A DNA stretch of 64,000 nucleotides from UBA8079 sp049601915 (GTDB lineage: Bacteria; Pseudomonadota; Alphaproteobacteria; UBA6615): NCBI GenBank assembly GCA_049601915.1, contig JBMYRB010000003.1:473904-537903 (forward strand), written 5' to 3'. The position numbers were made by a program, and so were the translations under genes. Below are positions 53,523-61,451 of this stretch, piece after piece. The notes under the pieces are model-generated. The model was not told where the DNA came from and did no database searches. It was given only the letters and a program-made list of their open reading frames with translations. The first letter of the stretch is position 1, and every line of letters starts with the position of its first letter.

Positions 53523-54625
53523 GCGAACCCGAAACAAAGATCGCGATACGCGACCTCTACAAGGTCTTCGGGCCCGATCCCATGACCGCGCTGAAGGCCG
53601 TGCGGGAAGATGGCCTCGGCAAGCCTGAGCTGCTTGAACAATATGGCCACGTGCTCGGCCTCGAGAACATCAACGTCGATGCGAAGGCCGAGAAGATCAC
53701 GGTGATCATGGGTCTGTCGGGCTCGGGGAAGTCGACGCTGATCCGCCACGTCAACCGGCTGATCGACCCGACCGTGGGTGAAATTATCTTCGAGGGCCGC
53801 GACATACTCGAATGTTCGGCCGAGGAGCTCCGCACGATCCGTCGCGAGCAGATGTCGATGGTCTTTCAGAAGTTCGCTCTGCTTCCCCACAAGACCGTGG
53901 CGGAGAACGCGGCGCTGGCGCTCGAAGTCCGCGGGATCTCGCGCGACGCGCACCTTGCCGAAGCCGAGAAGTGGCTGGATCGCGTCGGCCTGCAGGGCTA
54001 CGCCGACAGCTACCCGCACCAGCTGTCGGGCGGCATGCAGCAACGCGTCGGTATCGCGCGCGCGCTCACCTCAAATGCCGACGTGATGCTGATGGACGAG
54101 GCCTTTTCCGCCCTAGATCCGCTGATCCGCACGGATATGCAGGACTTGCTCCTTGAGCTTCAGCAGGAGCTGCAGAAGACCATCTTGTTTATCACCCATG
54201 ACCTGGACGAAGCCCTGAAGCTCGCCGACCATCTGGTGATCCTCAAGGACGGGCGCATCGTGCAGCAGGACGAACCCCAGACGATCCTGCTGGAGCCGAG
54301 CGATCCCTACATTGTCGACTTCGTGAGCGACATCAATCGCGCGCGGGTCTTGCGCGTGCGCACGGTGATGGACAAGACCACGACCACCGACGGCCTGAAT
54401 ATTGCCGGCGAGATCGACCAGGAAGAAAATCTCGAAACCGTCATCACCATGGCCGAGGGCGACACGCGCAGAACCTATCTGGTGAAGGATGGCGACAAAA
54501 AGGTCGGGGTCCTGCGCATGGAAACGCTGATCAAGTCGCTTGTACCCACCGAAGCCCTGAAGACGGCATGCGGGTGCGCTAAAGGCCCCCGAGGCTTGCA
54601 AGCTCGTCTATCCCAAAGACGTTAA
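53519..54625 (+). CDS. proV: Glycine betaine/proline-type ABC ATP-binding protein
   Basis: A 368-residue ATPase with the N-terminal ProV-type insertion (VFGPDPMTALKAVREDGL), Walker A GLSGSGKST, signature LSGGMQQRVGIARAL and Walker B VMLMDEAFSALDPLIR. The C-terminal regulatory region is shorter than in E. coli ProV (about 400), with only a partial CBS-like tail, and the last 20 residues (GCAKGPRGLQARLSQRR) look like low-complexity read-out. Gene order binding protein-permease-ATPase is the reverse of proVWX. Confidence 0.92.
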   Translation: MSEPETKIAIRDLYKVFGPDPMTALKAVREDGLGKPELLEQYGHVLGLENINVDAKAEKITVIMGLSGSGKSTLIRHVNRLIDPTVGEIIFEGRDILECSAEELRTIRREQMSMVFQKFALLPHKTVAENAALALEVRGISRDAHLAEAEKWLDRVGLQGYADSYPHQLSGGMQQRVGIARALTSNADVMLMDEAFSALDPLIRTDMQDLLLELQQELQKTILFITHDLDEALKLADHLVILKDGRIVQQDEPQTILLEPSDPYIVDFVSDINRARVLRVRTVMDKTTTTDGLNIAGEIDQEENLETVITMAEGDTRRTYLVKDGDKKVGVLRMETLIKSLVPTEALKTACGCAKGPRGLQARLSQRR

Positions 54626-54643
54626 TCTGTCGCAATTCCGGGA

Positions 54644-54840
54644 TCAGGAATCCAGGCCAGATTCCACCGCAGAACGAATCTCCGCGAGTTTGGAGGTTCG
54701 GTTCAGCTCCAAATCAACACCGTCGATCATGACGAAGGGAATCGACTTTCGCTCCGAGGTCATGAATTCGTATGCGTCACCACGCAATTCGGTAATTCGG
54801 GATGGAATGAAATCATTCTTCTCGAAACAGGCTTCGGCGC
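54644..54840 (-). pseudogene. Possible small coding remnant, minus strand
   Basis: Ending at TGA 54644 the frame reads RITELRGDAYEFMTSERKSI then PFVMIDGVDLELNRTSKLAE IRSAVESGLDS; residues from AEACFEKNDFIPSR upstream are open to about 54840. The composition is protein-like but no start beyond the internal ATG at 54763 is convincing. The flanking DUF3179 remnant lies on the opposite strand. Function unknown. Confidence 0.4.
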
Positions 54841-54842
54841 CT

Positions 54843-55086
54843 GCCTGTCCACGAGGACGTCATCGGTGTGGTGACCGGATCGGGAACACCGGTGGCATTC
54901 CCGCGCCGCCAGGCGATCGTCGCCCTGAAGCAGGGCACCGAGATCAGTTTCGAGGATGTGCGCCTCCAGCTCGAGACCGGCGGCATCAAGGCCGTCAAAA
55001 CGGACGGTACCGACCTTGGCAGCCACGAGGCCTTCTGGTTCGCCTGATCCCAGTTTCACCCCGAGACCGGGCTCTGGGAAGGCTAA
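54843..55086 (+). pseudogene. DUF3179-domain protein, C-terminal remnant with in-frame stop
   Basis: Reads HEDVIGVVTGSGTPVAFPRR, FEDVRLQLETGGIKAV then AFWFA, after which TGA (55045) replaces the expected Trp; the next codons SQFHPETGLWEG and a true TAA at 55084 complete the DUF3179 ending (xFWFAWxxFHPETELWEG). No start or upstream domain survives. The TGA could in principle be a sequencing error, but the missing 5' part argues for decay. Confidence 0.65.
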
Positions 55087-55111
55087 CAGCGGTCGTCATC
55101 CACAAAGAAAA

Positions 55112-55137
55112 CGGCGTCCCCGGAAACGGGGACGCCG
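55112..55137. terminator. Rho-independent terminator of the rplM-rpsI operon (bidirectional form)
   Basis: Arms 55112-55122 (CGGCGTCCCCG) and 55127-55137 pair perfectly around GAAA, with CTTTTA on one side and a run AAAGAAAA (TTTTCTTT on the minus strand) on the other. On the minus strand it follows rpsI, whose stop is at 55209, and is the likely end of that operon. Confidence 0.88.
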
Positions 55138-55208
55138 CTTTTACGAATTAATGTCGGCTAAGACAGGCGATGGCCAACCCTGCCATCCCCATCGCCCTGC
55201 AGATCCGC

Positions 55209-55715
55209 CTAACGCTTAGAGAACTGGAAGCTCCGGCGGGCCTTGGCGCGGCCGTATTTCTTACGCTCGACGACGCGGCTGTCGCGAGTGAGCATGCCGA
55301 CCTTCTTGAGAATCGGCCGCAGCTCCGGCTCGCGCAGCATCAGCGCCTTGGAGATGCCGTGGCGCACGGCGCCGGCCTGGCCCGAAAGCCCGCCGCCCGT
55401 CACTGTGCAGACGATGTCGTACTGGCCGAGGCGGTCGGTAACCTGGAACGGCTGGGACAGGACCATCCGCAGCACGGGGCGCGCGAAATACACCTCACCC
55501 GAGCGACCATTCACGGTCAGCTGACCGGAGCCCGGCTTGATCCAGACGCGGGCAACCGCGTCCTTACGCTTGCCGGTCGCATAGGTGCGGCCTTGCTCGT
55601 CGATCTGGGGTTCGGCCTGGACCTGGCCCGTTGCCTCGGCAAGTGCTGCGGCAGCGGCCGCAATGGTGGAATCGCCCGCGGCGGTTTCTTCGGTGTTCTG
55701 GGTTTCGTCGGTCAT
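55209..55715 (-). CDS. rpsI: 30S ribosomal protein S9
   Basis: A 168-residue S9 with TYATGKRKDAVARVWIKPGS and the C-terminal RKKYGRAKARRSFQFSKR that reaches the decoding centre. An acidic/Ala-rich N-terminal extension of about 40 residues (ETAAGDSTIAAAAAALAEA) is longer than in E. coli. Starts with a four-base overlap with the end of rplM, so translation is coupled. Confidence 0.97.
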   Translation of the reverse strand: MTDETQNTEETAAGDSTIAAAAAALAEATGQVQAEPQIDEQGRTYATGKRKDAVARVWIKPGSGQLTVNGRSGEVYFARPVLRMVLSQPFQVTDRLGQYDIVCTVTGGGLSGQAGAVRHGISKALMLREPELRPILKKVGMLTRDSRVVERKKYGRAKARRSFQFSKR

Positions 55716-56182
55716 GCCGCGCCACCCCTCTTGTTTTTGTCGTTCATGGAAGCGAGATCGAGCACCTCGGGCTGCTGAGCCTCGTGGGGGTGTTCGGCCC
55801 CGGCGTATACCTTGAGCTTGCGATACTGTTCGCGGCCCATCTTGGTCTTCGGCAACATCCGCTCGATCGCCTTGCGGACGACCACGTCGGATTGCGGGCT
55901 GTCGAGATACTTCTCGGCCGTGCGGCCCTTGATACCGCCCGGATAGCCGGTGTGCCAGTAATAGGTTTTGTCTTCGCGCTTGTTGCCCGTCAGCCGCACC
56001 TTGTCGGCATTGATCACGACGACGTGGTCACCACAATCGATATTGGGCGTGTACATCGGCTTATGCTTGCCGCGCAGCCGCATCGCTACGATCGACGCCA
56101 TACGGCCGAGCACGACGCCTTCGGCATCGATGATCCACCACTTGGCTTCAACCTCGCTGGGTTTCGCTGAGTATGTCTTCAT
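55712..56182 (-). CDS. rplM: 50S ribosomal protein L13
   Basis: A 156-residue L13: MKTYSAKPSEVEAKWWIID, GRMASIVAMRLRGKHKPMYT, NADKVRLTGNKREDKTYYWH, YPGGIKGRTAEK. The ATG at 56182 (after AGGTGG) matches alphaproteobacterial L13; a GTG at 56194 would add four residues and sits too close to GGAG. First gene of the pair. Confidence 0.96.
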   Translation of the reverse strand: MKTYSAKPSEVEAKWWIIDAEGVVLGRMASIVAMRLRGKHKPMYTPNIDCGDHVVVINADKVRLTGNKREDKTYYWHTGYPGGIKGRTAEKYLDSPQSDVVVRKAIERMLPKTKMGREQYRKLKVYAGAEHPHEAQQPEVLDLASMNDKNKRGGAA

Positions 56183-56248
56183 GGCGCTGGCCACCTTCTC
56201 CTGATATTTCTATCTCGCGCGTTTCGGCGCGTCATTTGCCGCGAACGA

Positions 56249-56289
56249 GACGCCGCCACCAGAACCACAATGGTTCGGGCAGCGGCGTC
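56249..56289 (-). promoter_or_regulatory. Structured leader of rplM
   Basis: Stem GACGCCGC/GCGGCGTC (56249-56256 with 56282-56289) encloses an inner GAACC/GGTTC hairpin (56262-56266, 56272-56276). On the minus strand it lies about 65-105 bases upstream of the rplM start. L13 autogenously regulates rplM-rpsI through its leader in E. coli; this structure could play the same part, though the sequences differ. Confidence 0.4.
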
Positions 56290-56359
56290 AGGTTTCTATG
56301 GCACCAGATAATGGATGTCAAACCGAATTATGTGTTTTTCTGCATAGGCTTACATGAAC

Positions 56360-56373
56360 GGTATTATAATACC
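56360..56373. promoter_or_regulatory. 14-base palindrome containing a -10 in both directions
   Basis: GGTATTATAATACC is perfectly self-complementary and holds TATAAT on each strand. It lies between the divergent rplM (start 56182) and crotonase (start 56474) genes. No convincing -35 is visible on either side. Could be an overlapping bidirectional promoter or operator. Confidence 0.4.
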
Positions 56374-56473
56374 TATCAACTGACAGACTCTTGAACAAAC
56401 CGGTCACGGGAGGCACATTGCCTTCGATTGCGAACCGGCCCATGTTCCGCACACAACACCCAACGGACCCGCC

Positions 56474-57316
56474 ATGAGCGACAGCCAAACAATGGAAAAA
56501 CAGGCCACCGACACGGCCCCCTTGGTCTTGCGCACCGATAATGACGGCGCAGAAGGCGTCACAAGCCTGACCCTGAACCGGCCCGACGAGCTCAATGCGC
56601 TGTCCGAAAGCATGCTCGCGGCCCTTCAGAACGAACTCGATGACATCGCCGCAGACAGAAGCGTGCGCGTAGTCGTTCTGGCCGGCGCCGGCCGGGCCTT
56701 CTGCGCCGGGCACAATCTGAAGCAGATGCGTGCCAACTACAGCCTCGAGTACCAGCAGAAGCTGTTCGAGACCTGCTCGACCATGATGCATTCGGTGCTG
56801 CGCCTGCCCCAGCCGGTCATCGCCAAGGTGCGGGGGCTGGCCACCGCAGCGGGTTGCCAACTGGTGGCGACCTGCGACCTGGCCATCGCCGCGGATACGT
56901 CGCGGCTGGCCACATCCGGCATCAATGTCGGCCTGTTCTGCTCCACCCCCGGTGTCGCCGTGGGGCGCGCCTTGCCCCGCAAGCATGCGATGGATCTGCT
57001 GCTGACGGGAGACTTCCTCGAAGCCCATCGTGCAGCCGAAATCGGCCTGATCAACCGTGCCGTCCCCGAAGGCCTGCTCGATGAACAGGTCGCGGAGCTT
57101 GCCGCCAAGCTCGCGCGCAAGAGCGCTCACGCGCTAGCACTCGGCAAGCAGGCGTTCTACCGCCAGCTCGAGATGCCTATCACGGATGCCTATGCGTTTG
57201 CAGGCGACGAGATGGCGCGCAACATGATGGATCGGGACGCCGCCGAGGGTATCGACGCCTTCATCGAGAAGCGCGATCCGAAATGGGATCAGGGTCCCCG
57301 CAAACAGGACGATTGA
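56474..57316 (+). CDS. Enoyl-CoA hydratase/isomerase family protein (ECHDC3-like)
   Basis: A 280-residue crotonase-fold protein. Oxyanion segments FCAGHNLKQMRAN and VRGLATAAGCQLVATCDL resemble human ECHDC3-type proteins. The usual catalytic Glu residues of hydratases are not obvious (the second position falls in SGINVGLFCSTPGVA), so hydratase activity is uncertain. First of four same-direction genes with two CoA-binding proteins and MetY. Confidence 0.9.
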   Translation: MSDSQTMEKQATDTAPLVLRTDNDGAEGVTSLTLNRPDELNALSESMLAALQNELDDIAADRSVRVVVLAGAGRAFCAGHNLKQMRANYSLEYQQKLFETCSTMMHSVLRLPQPVIAKVRGLATAAGCQLVATCDLAIAADTSRLATSGINVGLFCSTPGVAVGRALPRKHAMDLLLTGDFLEAHRAAEIGLINRAVPEGLLDEQVAELAAKLARKSAHALALGKQAFYRQLEMPITDAYAFAGDEMARNMMDRDAAEGIDAFIEKRDPKWDQGPRKQDD

Positions 57317-57319
57317 GCC

Positions 57320-57751
57320 ATGAGCGATTTCACCTACTCCGACGCGTTGCTGCGCAAATTGTTCCACGATGTGAAGACCATCGGCCTGGTGGGTGCGAGC
57401 CCCCGCGGTGAGACCCGGGCCAGCTGGCGGGTCATGCGCTACCTGCAGAATGAGGGCTACAAGGTCTATCCGGTGAACCCCGACGCGCTGGGGCAGGAGA
57501 TTCATGGCGAGAAGGTCTATGCCTCGCTCCTCGACCTGCCCGAGAAGGTGGATATGGTCGATATCTTCCGCCTGCCCTGGAAGGTCGCGCCCGCCGTGGA
57601 TGAAGCGATCGAGATGGGCGCGCCGTATATCTGGATGCAGCTGAAGGTGATCAACGAGATGGCGGCGGCCAAGGCCGAAGCCACAGGCGCGACCGTCATC
57701 ATGGACCGCTGCCCGGCCATCGAACTACCCCGCCTGCAGGCGGCGGCATAG
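57320..57751 (+). CDS. CoA-binding protein (YccU type), copy 1
   Basis: A 143-residue single Rossmann-like domain: KTIGLVGASPRGETRASWRV, NEGYKVYPVNPDALGQEIHG, and the tail GATVIMDRCPAIELPRL. Belongs to the CoA_binding/YccU family, whose biochemical role is not established. Three bases after the crotonase gene and paralogous to the next gene. Confidence 0.9.
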   Translation: MSDFTYSDALLRKLFHDVKTIGLVGASPRGETRASWRVMRYLQNEGYKVYPVNPDALGQEIHGEKVYASLLDLPEKVDMVDIFRLPWKVAPAVDEAIEMGAPYIWMQLKVINEMAAAKAEATGATVIMDRCPAIELPRLQAAA

Positions 57752-57759
57752 GAATTAGC

Positions 57760-58248
57760 ATGAGCGAATTGTATTACCCCGACTGGCAGGTCCGCCGCAT
57801 CCTGCGCGACACGGACGTGATCGCCATGGTCGGCGCCAGCACCAACTGGAACCGGCCTAGCTACTTCGCGATGAAGTATCTACAGGAAAAAGGCTACCGG
57901 GTGATCCCCGTGAATCCCCGTGCGGCGGGCGAAACCCTGCTGTGCGAAGAGGTCTATGCCAGCCTCAAGGATATCCCCGTCGACATCGACATGGTCGACA
58001 TCTTCCAGCGTTCCGACCGCGTGCCGCCGGTCGTCGATGAAGCCATCGAGGTCGGCGCGAAGGTGATCTGGATGCAGCTCACGGTGCGCCATGACGAATC
58101 CGCGAAGAAGGCCGAGGACGCGGGCATGACGGTCGTCATGGACCGCTGCCCGAAGATCGAGTTCGGCCGGCTCACCGGCGAGCTCGGCTGGAGCGGTATC
58201 AACACCAAGGTGATCACCTCGCGGCGCTCGCGCCAAATCAGGGCGTAG
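57760..58248 (+). CDS. CoA-binding protein (YccU type), copy 2
   Basis: A 162-residue paralogue of the preceding gene: TDVIAMVGASTNWNRPSYFA, KGYRVIPVNPRAAGETLLCE, IDMVDIFQRSDRVPPVVDEA and MTVVMDRCPKIEFGRLTGEL. The C-terminal extension (GELGWSGINTKVITSRRSRQ) is typical of the longer YccU version. Eight bases downstream of copy 1. Tandem arrangement next to MetY suggests a link to sulfur amino acid metabolism but is only contextual. Confidence 0.9.
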   Translation: MSELYYPDWQVRRILRDTDVIAMVGASTNWNRPSYFAMKYLQEKGYRVIPVNPRAAGETLLCEEVYASLKDIPVDIDMVDIFQRSDRVPPVVDEAIEVGAKVIWMQLTVRHDESAKKAEDAGMTVVMDRCPKIEFGRLTGELGWSGINTKVITSRRSRQIRA

Positions 58249-58263
58249 AATCCAACCAACGCC

Positions 58264-58350
58264 CTTCGAGACGCGATCTCCGATCGCTCCTCAGGGTGAG
58301 GGTAAAAGATCACCTCATGCTGAGGAACGAGCCAAGCGAGCGTCTCGATG
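58264..58350. repeat. Palindromic intergenic repeat element
   Basis: TCGAGACGC (58266-58274) pairs with GCGTCTCGA (58340-58348), with an inner CCTCAGGGTGAGG / CCTCATGCTGAGG pair between, forming one long imperfect hairpin. It separates the second CoA-binding gene from metY. Repeats of this design are familiar in several alphaproteobacterial genomes. Confidence 0.7.
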
Positions 58351-58374
58351 CAGGAGCCTGGAAGGACAAAACAA

Positions 58375-59691
58375 ATGACAGACAACACAAACGACCCCCG
58401 CCCGCCGGGTTTCGAAACACTCGCCATCCATGCCGGTGCATCCCCCGACGAGAAGACCGGCGCGCGCAACGTGCCGATCTATCAAACTACGGCCTATGTG
58501 TTCGACGACGCCGACCACGCGGCCTCCCTCTTCAACCTGCAGACCTTCGGCTACATATATTCGCGACTAACCAACCCGACGGTCTCGGCGCTGGAAGAAA
58601 AAGTCGCAGCCCTGGAAGACGGCCGGGGTGCTGTCGCCTGCGCGAGCGGGCATGCCGCCCAGATGCTCGCGATGTTCGTGCTGATGAACCCGGGCGACAA
58701 TTTCGTCGCCTCGCGCAATCTCTACGGCGGCTCGGTCACGCAGTTCTCCCACACCTTCAAGAAGTTCGACTGGCATGTGAACTTCGTCGACCCGGCCGAC
58801 CCAGAGAATTTCCGCAATGCCATCGATGAGAAGACCAAGGCGATCTTCCTTGAAGTACTTGCCAACCCCGGCGGCATCATCGTCGACCTGGAGCCGATCG
58901 CCGAGATCGCCAAGGAAGCCGGCATCCCGTTGATCGTCGACAACACCATGGCCACGCCCTATCTGTGCCGCCCGTTCGAATGGGGGGCGGACATCTCGAT
59001 CCACTCGATGACCAAGTTCCTGGGCGGCCATGGCACGTCCATGGGCGGGGTCGTCGTCGAGAGCGGGCAGTTCGACTGGGCCCAGAACGACAAGTTCCCG
59101 TCCATGACCGAGCCTGATCCGGCCTATCACGGCCTCACCTTCTACGAAACGTTCGGCGACTTCGGCTTTTCGACCAAGGCCAAGGCGGTCGCATTGCGCG
59201 ACCTCGGCCCCACCTTGGCGCCCCAGAACGCCTTCAACATCCTGACCGGGATCGAAAGCCTGCCCATGCGCATGGACCGGCACCTGCAGAACGCTCAGGC
59301 GGTTGCGGAGTTCCTCGAGGGCCACGACGCCGTGGCCTGGGTGTCCTATGCGGGGCTCAAATCGAGCCCGTATCACGAGCTGGCCAAGAAATACCTGCCC
59401 AAGGGCCCGGGCTCGGTCTTCACATTCGGATTGAAGGGCGGCTATGAGGCAGGCGTACGCGCCGTGGAGAGCGTTGAACTGCTGTCACATCTCGCCAACC
59501 TGGGAGATACGCGATCCCTGATCATCCACCCAGCCTCGACGACCCACCGCCAGCTGACCGAGGAGCAACAAATTGACTCGGGCGCGGGCCCGGACGTGGT
59601 GCGGCTGTCGATCGGGCTGGAGACGGTGGACGACATCATCGCCGACCTGAACCAGGCGCTCAGCTACGCGCAGGCGAAGGCGGCGGAGTAA
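58375..59691 (+). CDS. metY: O-acetylhomoserine aminocarboxypropyltransferase/cysteine synthase
   Basis: PLP enzyme of 438 residues that makes homocysteine (or cysteine-type products) from O-acetylhomoserine and sulfide. FETLAIHAGASPDEKTGARN, YSRLTNPTVSALEEKVAALE, PLP Lys K214 (SMTKFLGGHGTSMGG), and a C-terminal SRLS-type LGDTRSLIIHPASTTH. ATG at 58375 preferred over a frame extension upstream. Terminator-like hairpin at 59713. Confidence 0.95.
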   Translation: MTDNTNDPRPPGFETLAIHAGASPDEKTGARNVPIYQTTAYVFDDADHAASLFNLQTFGYIYSRLTNPTVSALEEKVAALEDGRGAVACASGHAAQMLAMFVLMNPGDNFVASRNLYGGSVTQFSHTFKKFDWHVNFVDPADPENFRNAIDEKTKAIFLEVLANPGGIIVDLEPIAEIAKEAGIPLIVDNTMATPYLCRPFEWGADISIHSMTKFLGGHGTSMGGVVVESGQFDWAQNDKFPSMTEPDPAYHGLTFYETFGDFGFSTKAKAVALRDLGPTLAPQNAFNILTGIESLPMRMDRHLQNAQAVAEFLEGHDAVAWVSYAGLKSSPYHELAKKYLPKGPGSVFTFGLKGGYEAGVRAVESVELLSHLANLGDTRSLIIHPASTTHRQLTEEQQIDSGAGPDVVRLSIGLETVDDIIADLNQALSYAQAKAAE

Positions 59692-59712
59692 AACTCGCTC
59701 CCTACAACGAAA

Positions 59713-59740
59713 AACCGCGCCACCCAACGGTGACGCGGTT
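59713..59740. terminator. Rho-independent terminator between metY and the YtoQ-family gene
   Basis: AACCGCG...CACC (59713-59724) pairs with GGTG...CGCGGTT (59729-59740) with one C-A mismatch, loop CAAC. The flanking A-run (GAAAAACC) reads TTTTTC on the minus strand, so it terminates the convergent 59770 gene and may serve metY as well. Confidence 0.75.
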
Positions 59741-59769
59741 CTTGAAACGTCAGCTATAGATCGGGACGC

Positions 59770-60261
59770 CTACTCGGCCGCTTCCGCCTTGTACCACTGG
59801 CCGGGCATGCCTCCGTTGATGGCGTAGGCCAGGGCCTGGACAACCTGGAAAGGCTCGCGGGCCACGCCCTTGGCGGCCGCATCCACTTCCTTCAGCGCGT
59901 GGTCATGCTCGGGCGGGTGCAGGGTGATGATGGGCTTGCCCAGCGCGGACGCGTAGCCCGCGTCGAAGGCGGCGTTCCACTGCTTGTATTTCTCGCCGAA
60001 ACGCACGACGACCACGTCAGCCTGCTCGATCAGGGTCGAGGTCCGCACGGAGTTGAGCAGTGCGCCCTTATGGTCGTGCCAGAACTTGTCGGGCTCGGAG
60101 CCGAAAACGGCCACGCCGCAATCGTCGGAATCGTCATGCTCAGTGATCGGGGCCGCGAAGGTGACCGGCAGGCCCGCCTCGGCGCAGCCATTTTCGATCT
60201 GCTCGCGCCAGTCGGAATGAATTTCACCCGACAGATATATCTTCCAAACCTTTTCATTCAT
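59770..60261 (-). CDS. YtoQ family protein
   Basis: A 163-residue protein of unknown function. KIYLSGEIHSDWREQIENG, EHDDSDDCGVAVFG, EPDKFWHDHKGALLNSVRT and RFGEKYKQWNAAFDAGYAS match the YtoQ family; the fold resembles nucleoside 2-deoxyribosyltransferases. Start ATG 60261 has GAAAG upstream. Convergent with metY. Confidence 0.88.
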   Translation of the reverse strand: MNEKVWKIYLSGEIHSDWREQIENGCAEAGLPVTFAAPITEHDDSDDCGVAVFGSEPDKFWHDHKGALLNSVRTSTLIEQADVVVVRFGEKYKQWNAAFDAGYASALGKPIITLHPPEHDHALKEVDAAAKGVAREPFQVVQALAYAINGGMPGQWYKAEAAE

Positions 60262-60358
60262 GGGTCTTTCCCCGCATATTCAGTAAATGTGATGGCTTGC
60301 CCCGGTTATAGCAAAGCCGTGCCGGGCTCGCGACTCCCGCATGGTCGCTATGAGAAGG

Positions 60359-60435
60359 CCGGGACGAGCCCGGACATGACGAGATGCCAAGGTTATCAGA
60401 ATCCCGCACACGTCATGCGCGGACCTGATCGGCGC
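60359..60435. repeat. Palindromic intergenic repeat pair (same family as 49563)
   Basis: Unit 60359-60380 (ccgggacgagcccgg then acatgac) and inverted unit 60412-60435 (gtcatgcgcggacc..) form the same design as 49571-49653. Located between the YtoQ and cutA genes. Confidence 0.65.
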
Positions 60436-60443
60436 GTCTCAGC

Positions 60444-60787
60444 TCAGCCGACGCCGCTCTCCGCCACAATCCAGTCGAAATAGTCGGTGTTGCCGTCGCC
60501 GAGAGAGATTTCGGCCACATACGGGACGTCGCAGCTATGATGCGCCTTCACGCGTTCGCTCAATGCCGCAACGTTCACGGTTGCCGTCTTCAGGATCAGG
60601 ACGTCTCCGCCGTTTCCTCGACCTCGCCTTCCCACCAGTAGATCGATTGCATGCCGTCGATAATGTTGGCGCAGGCGGCCAGCCGCTCGCGCACGACCGT
60701 GTCACCGATCTGCCGTGCCTCGTCAACCGAACCGCAAGTTACGTAGATCATGCTAACCGCAGGACCCGAGCTCGTTTTATCTGACAT
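60444..60787 (-). pseudogene. cutA: cutA with a one-base frameshift
   Basis: CutA1 is a small divalent-metal tolerance protein. The N-terminal part (MSDKTSSGPAVSMIYVTCGS then VDEARQIGDTVVRERLAACA) is in one frame up to WWEGEVEETAE, the C-terminal part (VLILKTATVNVAALSERVKA, DVPYVAEISLGDGNTDYFDW) in another. One base is missing near 60600 relative to the expected EETAEDVLILK. Either a real pseudogene or a sequencing error. Confidence 0.8.
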
Positions 60788-60887
60788 TTCCGACCCATAT
60801 AGCGAGACTCTTGGCGTGGGCGACATAGTACACTACGATCCGCAGCTTCCGCAGCCGGACAAAAAGGCTGCATCGGAGGGTGGTCCC

Positions 60888-61199
60888 ATGCCGGCCAGCA
60901 AGAAATTCGCGACCCAGAGTAACGTCGTCGCGCTTCAACCGCATCGCCCGCGCGGCGACCGCAAGACCGTCGCGCATGGCAGTCTGAGCGGCGCCCAACG
61001 TGCCTGGCTCGCGCGCGGCCTGGAACAGCCGGGCGGCAAACTGCCCCTGTTTGACCGCGACGGCCAGAAATTCAGCGAACGCACGGTGCGGAGCTGCATC
61101 CGTCATGGCTTCGCAGAGCCCTGGTTCAACAACCCGATCAAGCCCGACTGGCTGGTCTGCCGCCTAACGGACAAGGGCCGCATCGCCCTCGACGGTTAA
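60888..61199 (+). CDS. Small conserved protein of unknown function
   Basis: A 103-residue product: KTVAHGSLSGAQRAWLARGL, EQPGGKLPLFDRDGQKFSER, TVRSCIRHGFAEPWFNNPIK, and LVCRLTDKGRIALDG. The second half looks like a winged-helix-type unit with RHGFAEPW and LTDKGR. ATG at 60888 follows GGAGGGTGG. I do not recognise a named family. Ends before a strong terminator. Confidence 0.7.
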   Translation: MPASKKFATQSNVVALQPHRPRGDRKTVAHGSLSGAQRAWLARGLEQPGGKLPLFDRDGQKFSERTVRSCIRHGFAEPWFNNPIKPDWLVCRLTDKGRIALDG

Positions 61200-61214
61200 A
61201 CTAGGACCACAAAA

Positions 61215-61236
61215 AAGCCCCGCCGAAGCGGGGCTT
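61215..61236 (+). terminator. Rho-independent terminator
   Basis: AAGCCCCGC (61215-61223) pairs perfectly with GCGGGGCTT (61228-61236), CGAA tetraloop, followed by TTTTCG and preceded by an A-run, so it may work in both directions. Sixteen bases after the 60888 gene. Confidence 0.88.
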
Positions 61237-61294
61237 TTCGTTGTTCGTGGTGGATGGCCTAGGCGGTCTTGATCCGGTCTCAGATTGATCGACT

Positions 61295-61450
61295 TTGAAA
61301 CTGCCATTCACAGAGTTTGCTCCACACAAGACTGATGCCCTATTCGATGCCCGGCACATAAGACACATTGGAGTACTTGGAATTGGACGAGTGTTTGACG
61401 CTGACGTTGCAGTACCCGCAGTCAGGTTTCTAGCCACAAACGACGGATGA
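61295..61450 (+). other. Possible small ORF or coding remnant
   Basis: A TTG-initiated frame of 51 codons reads LKLPFTEFAPHKTDALFDAR, HIRHIGVLGIGRVFDADVAV, PAVRFLATNDG. It looks protein-like (IGVLGIGRVFDADVAVP) but has no clear ribosome site and ends two bases before the TspO gene. Perhaps a decayed gene end. Confidence 0.3.
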
Positions 61451-61451
61451 C

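Noticed and set aside
58249..58374. SAM-II riboswitch upstream of metY
   Set aside because: The gap is filled by a palindromic repeat; no SAM-II-like pseudoknot pattern is seen.
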